Source: Deltaproteobacteria bacterium (GTDB lineage Bacteria > Myxococcota > B64-G9). From it: a stretch of 18,907 bases of DNA. This document shows, piece after piece, positions 14,519-18,907 of the stretch. The notes under the pieces are model-generated. The model had not been told where the DNA came from. It did not search any database and was given only the letters and a program-made list of their open reading frames with translations. Position 1 is the first letter of the stretch. Each line of letters begins with the position of its first letter. The stretch covers positions 1-18,907 of the forward strand of contig QMME01000027.1 of the NCBI GenBank assembly GCA_003647095.1, given 5' to 3'. A program made the translations under genes and the position numbers.

Positions 14519-16684
14519 TCAGGGCCAGTCCTGGATGAAAATCGTGTCGCCTGCCGTGGTTACAAATAGTCGGCCTTCTCCGATGGCAATGTCATAGATG
14601 CGGCCGCCTGCCGGCATTACGGTGACATCGACCTGGTCGTCGGTGGTGCCGTCGGGAAGGAAGTGAGAAAGTACGGTGTCCGCGGTGTCTATCCACATGC
14701 CGGAACCATCCCACTCTAGACCTTCCTGTCCGGCGTTGGGAACGCTGAAACTGCTCACCACGGAGCCGCTGGTGGTCAATTCGTAGACGTGCTGAAACCA
14801 GGGGTCGAGTAGCCAGAGGTTGGTTCCGTCGTAAGTGATGCCGTTGGGCTCGGTGCCCGGGGTGGAAAAATGCGATATCTCGGAAAAAGTCACGGGATCA
14901 ACACGGTGCACCACGTCGGCCCGGGCGTCGACGATCCACAAGTCTCCTTCCGCAACGGTTATCCCCCGTCCATTCCACTGCAATTCCTGTGATTCAGCCA
15001 GGACAGCGCCGGTGGTAGGATCCACCTTGGCGATCTTGCAAAAGTCGGAAGCACCAGCCGGGCCATGGGTGATCCACAAGACTTCCTGGTGGTAGACGGC
15101 ACCGTGGATGCTGCGGCCGGCAAAGACGATCTTCTGCAGTTCGTGTATCAGGCAGTCGTGCCGGTAGACCCGGGCGATTTGCGGCTCCGTATCGGAATCG
15201 CCTCCGAAAGCGAAAAGCGTTCCCGACTGGTAGTCCACCGAGAAGCTATCGGGGCGATCGGATCCATACAGGGCTTCTCCCAGATCGATGGTCGTGAATG
15301 TCTCGCTTGAGATGTCGAATTTAACCAGCGTGGAGAAGTCGCAGAAACTCCAAAGGATTCCCTGCGGTGCCTCCCATACGATGGTGCCGATGCTGGTGCA
15401 GGGTTGGGCAATGGTCCGGGTGGAGTAGTCTACGGGATTGAAGATCAGCAACTGCGGACCATACTGGTTGCCGAAGGCATATATCAGCCCGTTGCTGGCA
15501 CGGATTATTCCGGTGATGGAATTGCCGGCCTTGGGTAGGTTGGCGACCACGCTGATGGAGTCCGCTGCGGGATCGTATCTCCAGATGTTGGGCACGCTGC
15601 CTCCGTTCCAGGCACCGAAGAAGTAGATGTAGCCGTCCCCTCCGTTGGCGGCGGCCATGTCCCACATGGTGCCGCCAAAACTGGCCTTCTCGACGGCCGT
15701 TCCAGAGACGGGATCGAACTCGATGATTCGCGAGTGGTTGCCCCAGCCACCGTCCTGGTTGGTGCCGATGACCGGGCCCGTGTAGAATCTGCCGTTGTCG
15801 GCGCGGGCGATGTTGTAAGGCTTGATGTTCAGGCCATAAGGCAAGATTTCCCCCAGATCCAAGTAGCTGTCGCTGGCGATGTCGTACTCGTAGACCCTCC
15901 GGCTATAGGCCCAGTTTCCGGTTGGCGGGTTACTGGTACCGCCCAGGATGTAGATTTTGCCGTTCACGGCCTCCGTCGTGGCAACGGTGCGCAACGGGAC
16001 CGGCATGCTGTTACGGCTGGTTACGTTGGTGAAATCACAGGCAGCCTCGGCTGCTACGCACAGGTTGGAAGTGTTGCAGTACAATCCTTCGTTGCAGGAA
16101 CCGTCCGCCTGGCAGGGGCACCCCCGGCAGCCGGCCTCGATCAGGCACTCCAGTCCCACTGCCACGTAACCCTCGTCACAGACACAGCGCGGTTGTCCCG
16201 AAAACTGCACCAGGCACTCGCCGTGGCCGGAGCAGTCAATGCCGTCGCAGGGATTGCTCTCGGGCAGGCACTCGAGGCCGGAGGGGGAAAACCCCTCGTC
16301 GCAGAGGCAGCGGGGCTCACCGGCGGTGTCCACCAGGCACTCGCCGTGGCCGGAGCAGTCGACGCCGTCGCAGGGATTGCTCTCGGGCAGGCATTCGAGA
16401 CCGGAGGGGAAAAACCCCTCGTCGCAGAGGCAACGGGGCTCACCGGTGGTGTTCACCAGGCACTCGCCGTGATCGGAACAGGCGATGCCGGCACAGGCGT
16501 TGCTGCTCTCGGCTTCGCATATGCCGGCCTCGTTGCAGACCAACCCCTCGTCGCAGGTTCCGTTTCCGTAGCAGGGGCCGCCGCTGCTGCCCATTTCCGG
16601 ACAGCTGCCGTTGCCGTTTCCGCATCCCCCGTACAAAGTGACACAGAACGCAATGGATACGACCAGGCTGATTCGCGTTTTCAT
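14519..16684 (-). CDS. Lipoprotein with three EGF-like repeats and a C-terminal beta-propeller
   Basis: Two adjacent ATGs (16687, 16684) follow GGGAGG at 16696-16691; the second has the better spacing (6 bases). The product of 721 residues has a lipoprotein signal ending in TLYGGC, so it should be lipid-anchored. Residues about 25-210 are cysteine-rich. There is a GGPCYGNGTCDEGLVCN...C unit, three 41-residue EGF-like repeats (C..I.CSGHGECLV...G.PRCLCDEGF.P.GLECL), and a second DGSCNEGLYCN...C unit. Residues about 225-720 consist of many short repeats such as GKIYILGG, IIEFDPVSG, LWIVDARAD and GITYDGTNLWLLD, as in Kelch/NHL-type propellers. The likely role is a surface binding protein. Ligand and process are unknown. 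It is divergent from the sigma-like gene. Confidence 0.82.
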   Translation of the reverse strand: MKTRISLVVSIAFCVTLYGGCGNGNGSCPEMGSSGGPCYGNGTCDEGLVCNEAGICEAESSNACAGIACSDHGECLVNTTGEPRCLCDEGFFPSGLECLPESNPCDGVDCSGHGECLVDTAGEPRCLCDEGFSPSGLECLPESNPCDGIDCSGHGECLVQFSGQPRCVCDEGYVAVGLECLIEAGCRGCPCQADGSCNEGLYCNTSNLCVAAEAACDFTNVTSRNSMPVPLRTVATTEAVNGKIYILGGTSNPPTGNWAYSRRVYEYDIASDSYLDLGEILPYGLNIKPYNIARADNGRFYTGPVIGTNQDGGWGNHSRIIEFDPVSGTAVEKASFGGTMWDMAAANGGDGYIYFFGAWNGGSVPNIWRYDPAADSISVVANLPKAGNSITGIIRASNGLIYAFGNQYGPQLLIFNPVDYSTRTIAQPCTSIGTIVWEAPQGILWSFCDFSTLVKFDISSETFTTIDLGEALYGSDRPDSFSVDYQSGTLFAFGGDSDTEPQIARVYRHDCLIHELQKIVFAGRSIHGAVYHQEVLWITHGPAGASDFCKIAKVDPTTGAVLAESQELQWNGRGITVAEGDLWIVDARADVVHRVDPVTFSEISHFSTPGTEPNGITYDGTNLWLLDPWFQHVYELTTSGSVVSSFSVPNAGQEGLEWDGSGMWIDTADTVLSHFLPDGTTDDQVDVTVMPAGGRIYDIAIGEGRLFVTTAGDTIFIQDWP
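16133..16501 (-). repeat. Three tandem 123-bp repeats coding EGF-like modules
   Basis: Units at 16501-16379, 16378-16256 and 16255-16133 each encode 41 residues with six cysteines. Units 1 and 2 differ at roughly 15 of 123 bases by my count, mainly near one end. Unit 3 diverges in its last third. This suggests fairly recent tandem duplication. Confidence 0.8.
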
Positions 16685-16751
16685 CATTCTCCTCCCTTTG
16701 GTTGCCCGGGTGGGCAGGAATTGTTCCCATCCCCCCTAACTTGGTAATGAA

Positions 16752-16780
16752 TTGTCCGCGTCTTTTTGAAAAAATATTTT
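16752..16780 (+). promoter_or_regulatory. Tentative promoter for the sigma-like operon in an AT-rich divergent region
   Basis: TTGTCC (16752-16757) and TATTTT (16775-16780) are 17 bp apart in the only strongly AT-rich stretch nearby (16761-16785). The same stretch should also hold the promoter of the divergent lipoprotein gene, but no clear minus-strand elements were found. Confidence 0.35.
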
Positions 16781-16830
16781 TGTATACCGGCCGGGATTGT
16801 TATTAACTTACGGGCGCAGGGGAGGCGTAG

Positions 16831-17430
16831 ATGGGAGCAGGAGGTCGGGCGCCCGAGTGGGCGGGGAGCGTCGATTGGGCCGATGTTGGCGAGCAACTGG
16901 TTGCCTATGCCGTCTGGCTGCTGCGCAACCGCCGTATCCTCTGCGAGCAGTGGGATGACATCGGCCTGGGACTGTCCGCCGAGGATCTGGCCGGGGAGGT
17001 GATGACGGATGTCCTCAGCGGCAAGTGCGACTACGATCCCTGCAAGGGTGGCCTGCTGCGCTACCTGAAAAGGAGGCTGCGCTGGAAGCTGGGCAACCTG
17101 GATTGCTCGGCCGCGCGGAGGAACGAGAAGAACATTCCTGTCGTTGCCACGGGCATCGCCTCCCGCGACAGCGAACCGCGACTGCAGGCCCGCAACGTGC
17201 TGCAGCGGCTACGACGCAGGCTGTCCCGTCACTGCCGGGAAAGGAAGCGCAAAGTGGATCTGGTGGAGTTTCTGGACGAACTGTGCCGGCAGAGCGAGCT
17301 GGACGTTGCCGCTCTGGCCGGGCGCTTCGACCTGGAAGAGGGTCAGGTATACTACCAGCTGCGGGTGGTGCGCCGGTTGGCGGTGGAGGTGTACCAAGAG
17401 GGAAAGAATGGACAGGGACGACGAAAATAG
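16831..17430 (+). CDS. ECF-sigma-like RNA polymerase sigma-70 family regulator
   Basis: The protein has 199 residues. AGGGGAGG at 16818-16825 lies 5 bases before the ATG. Residues about 16-100 resemble sigma region 2: a helix with VAYAVWLLRNRRIL, then SAEDLAGEVMTDVLSGKCDYDPCKGGLLRYLKRRLRWKLGN. This matches the DL.QEV...........FDP..G.F..WL pattern of sigma-2. A basic linker follows. Residues about 157-188 (DVAALAGRFDLEEGQVYYQLRVVRRLAVEVY) look like a region-4 helix-turn-helix. The match is by pattern only and is more divergent than ordinary ECF factors. It overlaps the next gene by 23 bp, so the two are co-translated. Confidence 0.65.
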   Translation: MGAGGRAPEWAGSVDWADVGEQLVAYAVWLLRNRRILCEQWDDIGLGLSAEDLAGEVMTDVLSGKCDYDPCKGGLLRYLKRRLRWKLGNLDCSAARRNEKNIPVVATGIASRDSEPRLQARNVLQRLRRRLSRHCRERKRKVDLVEFLDELCRQSELDVAALAGRFDLEEGQVYYQLRVVRRLAVEVYQEGKNGQGRRK

Positions 17431-18028
17431 CCGGGCCCGGCGGGTCTTGCTCGCGGCACTGGACGCGGCCGCTCCCGAGGACAGGGCGGGGTTGCGAGAA
17501 GAACTGCGCCAAGCCGGCCTGGACCCGGTCCTGGTCAGGGCCCGCCAGGCCGCCCTGGTCGATACCCTGCTGGCGGGTGGCGACACCGGCCTCGATGCCG
17601 CGGAGCACGACGGTGTCCAGGATGGAAGACCGTCCACGGTTCCCCGGGTCCTACCCTGGTTTCGCCAGGAGGCGGGCACCTGGGTGAGTGACCCGGTCCT
17701 GGCCAGTGACCGCGGCGATTCCCGATCCTGGCTCAGCCTTGACTTCTCGAGGGCGGGCTTGTACGGCAGGGTCAAGCTGGTGCTGTGGACGAGCACCGAG
17801 GCCGACGGTTCCCGAGCCCTGCACGTGGAGTGGGAAGCCAATTTCTTTCATCGCCCGGGATTCCGCTTGTCGCTCTATCGCCTGGAAGAGCAGCACCCCT
17901 TCCTCTCCCGCGAGGTGGGCAACGACTACTCGGGATCACTGGTGCTGACGGCGGAGGCCATCGGCCTGGATCCGGCCCTGGTTCCCTTGAAATTTGCCTT
18001 CGAACCCATTACAGAAAAACCGGGTTGA
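17408..18028 (+). CDS. Unrecognised 206-residue protein of the sigma/Lon-like operon
   Basis: I chose the ATG at 17408 inside the end of the sigma-like gene; AGAGGGA at 17397-17403 is the ribosome binding site. The open frame extends upstream, but only as out-of-frame sequence of the sigma-like gene. No signal peptide or membrane helix is seen. Residues 1-60 are helical and Ala/Arg/Glu-rich. Residues about 95-206 look like an all-beta domain (SWLSLDFSRAGLYGRVKLVLW, LHVEWEANFFHRPGFRLSLYRLE, YSGSLVLTAEAIGLDP). I do not know the family. Placed between a sigma-like factor and a membrane protease-like protein, it may be an anti-sigma or substrate-like partner, but that is inference. Confidence 0.65.
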   Translation: MDRDDENSRARRVLLAALDAAAPEDRAGLREELRQAGLDPVLVRARQAALVDTLLAGGDTGLDAAEHDGVQDGRPSTVPRVLPWFRQEAGTWVSDPVLASDRGDSRSWLSLDFSRAGLYGRVKLVLWTSTEADGSRALHVEWEANFFHRPGFRLSLYRLEEQHPFLSREVGNDYSGSLVLTAEAIGLDPALVPLKFAFEPITEKPG

Positions 18029-18029
18029 A

Positions 18030-18907
18030 ATGCCGGACAGCGCCGGGAAAAAAACCCTGGGAACCAGGCCGTCTTTTGCATTTTTCCTACCCCTTGCTGC
18101 ACCGCAGCGACCAGTGGGCTACGCCCGGATCTGGGTGGGGGCCGCCGGCGAGGAGGCGCAACGGCTGCCCCTGGACAACTTCGATGTAGGTACGGTCGGC
18201 GAGGCCTGGAGCGCCCTGGTGGCGAACTCGTTGTGGCCGGTGGTCTCCCCCCGTGGCACCTTGTACTGGCAGCCGGTGTTCATGGGTTCTCCGGAGGAGG
18301 TGGCTGCGGGCAGGTCCAAGGGCAAGTCCGCCCACCTGACCGTGTTGCTGGCCGTGGCTGCCTGGGACGCCGGCAGGGCGTCATGCACCGGGGAGGACGC
18401 GGAAGTGCACCTGTGGGCCTCCGGAGAGCTGGACTTCGCGGGCAACCTGCTGCCGGTGGAAAGCCTGGCTCACAAACTCAGGCTGTTTCTGGCCCATGCC
18501 TCCAACCATGCGGGGCGCAGCCTCTTCCTGGCCCCGGCGGCCAACCGGGCGACGGTGGACGTCGTATCCCTGGGAGGGGAAGCAGTCGAGGAACGCCTCT
18601 TTTCCCCGGAGCTGTCCCTGGAGTCGTTGCCGCCCGGCGCCACCGTCGTCTGGGTAAACCGCGGTGATGTTCGCCAGTTGCTGGCCTGGATCGCCGGCGA
18701 CCCGGGCCCGGCGGGGCGGGATGGAGACATCGCCGCTTCCTCCGGGGGGAAGGGGGCCGCGCAGGCAGGGAGTACTCTCCAGCGGCCGCCGGCCCGCAGG
18801 TTCGTTTTCGCCACTGCCGGGCTGCTGTTGCTCTTGCTGGCGGCCGTGCTCCTGCTTCCTCGCAGTGGTGACGATAGCCGAGGGGGCTTGCCTCCGGCCC
18901 TGCAAGA
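18030..18907 (+). CDS. Membrane-anchored Lon-like (S16) Ser-Lys protease domain protein, 3' truncated by window edge
   Basis: The ATG follows the previous stop by one base, which suggests translational coupling; no stop occurs before the window end (292 residues visible). Residues about 28-245 resemble the proteolytic domain of Lon without its AAA+ part. GKSAHLTVLLAVAAW (98-112) matches the Lon GPSAG serine helix with Ser100. WASGELDFAGNLLPVESLAHK (129-149) matches the GE..L.G.VLPVGG...K strand-helix with Lys149 at the dyad position. GRSLFLAPAANRA and VVWVNRGDVRQLLAWI match the following Lon strands and helix. A Gly-rich linker and one membrane helix (about 258-278) follow. The Ser-Lys spacing is 49 residues against about 43 in Lon, with an insertion between. 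The assignment is by pattern and needs a profile search. Confidence 0.62.
   Translation, partial: MPDSAGKKTLGTRPSFAFFLPLAAPQRPVGYARIWVGAAGEEAQRLPLDNFDVGTVGEAWSALVANSLWPVVSPRGTLYWQPVFMGSPEEVAAGRSKGKSAHLTVLLAVAAWDAGRASCTGEDAEVHLWASGELDFAGNLLPVESLAHKLRLFLAHASNHAGRSLFLAPAANRATVDVVSLGGEAVEERLFSPELSLESLPPGATVVWVNRGDVRQLLAWIAGDPGPAGRDGDIAASSGGKGAAQAGSTLQRPPARRFVFATAGLLLLLLAAVLLLPRSGDDSRGGLPPALQ

Noticed and set aside
18030..18907. Inactive Lon-like domain with a lost catalytic Lys
   Set aside because: An alignment on the first Lys of the Lon KEK motif suggested loss, but the LonB pattern places the dyad Lys at the later position, which is Lys149 here, so the dyad appears intact.

Overview
This is a high-GC bacterial window with dense, mostly operon-like gene order. 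Three things point to a Myxococcota-like or former deltaproteobacterial lineage: an ExbD/ExbD-like/AgmX-type motor cluster, a cysteine-rich EGF-like lipoprotein, and secreted FG-GAP/beta-propeller proteins. This is an inference from gene content, because no rRNA or other phylogenetic marker was compared. No tRNA, rRNA, CRISPR array, transposase or phage gene was seen, and no gene-free stretch exceeds 300 bases.

Layout. (1) Bases 1-3435, plus strand: the tail of an ExbD/TolR protein, a second ExbD-like protein that lacks the usual transmembrane aspartate, a TonB-like AgmX/PglI-type protein, and a cytoplasmic coiled-coil protein. This looks like a proton-driven Tol/Exb/Agl-type envelope-energising machine. 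(2) 3564-4022: a stand-alone cyclic-nucleotide-binding domain protein with its own promoter. (3) 4259-8107: a secreted 1282-residue protein made of an FG-GAP-like propeller and nine tandem Ig/PKD-like repeats. (4) 8246-11967, plus strand: a small secreted protein, an outer-membrane beta-barrel, a short Wza-type polysaccharide export lipoprotein and a SIS-domain sugar isomerase or deaminase. This is probably an exopolysaccharide export unit. (5) 13632-11951, minus strand: the classic rplU-rpmA-obg order, with a strong promoter ahead of rplU and an intrinsic terminator directly ahead of obg. (6) 14386-13737, minus strand: a VapBC-type toxin-antitoxin pair with a palindrome inside its promoter, flanked by 27-bp direct repeats. 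(7) 16684-14519, minus strand: an EGF-repeat plus beta-propeller lipoprotein. (8) 16831 to the window end, plus strand: an ECF-sigma-like regulator, an unrecognised 206-residue protein, and a membrane-anchored Lon-like (S16) Ser-Lys protease domain without an AAA+ motor, cut by the window end.

The candidates for something undescribed are the sigma-like / 206-residue / Lon-like membrane protein operon at 16831-18907, the toxin-antitoxin cassette bounded by direct repeats next to the rplU promoter, and the Asp-less ExbD paralogue. All functional statements rest on motifs read by eye; no database search was run.
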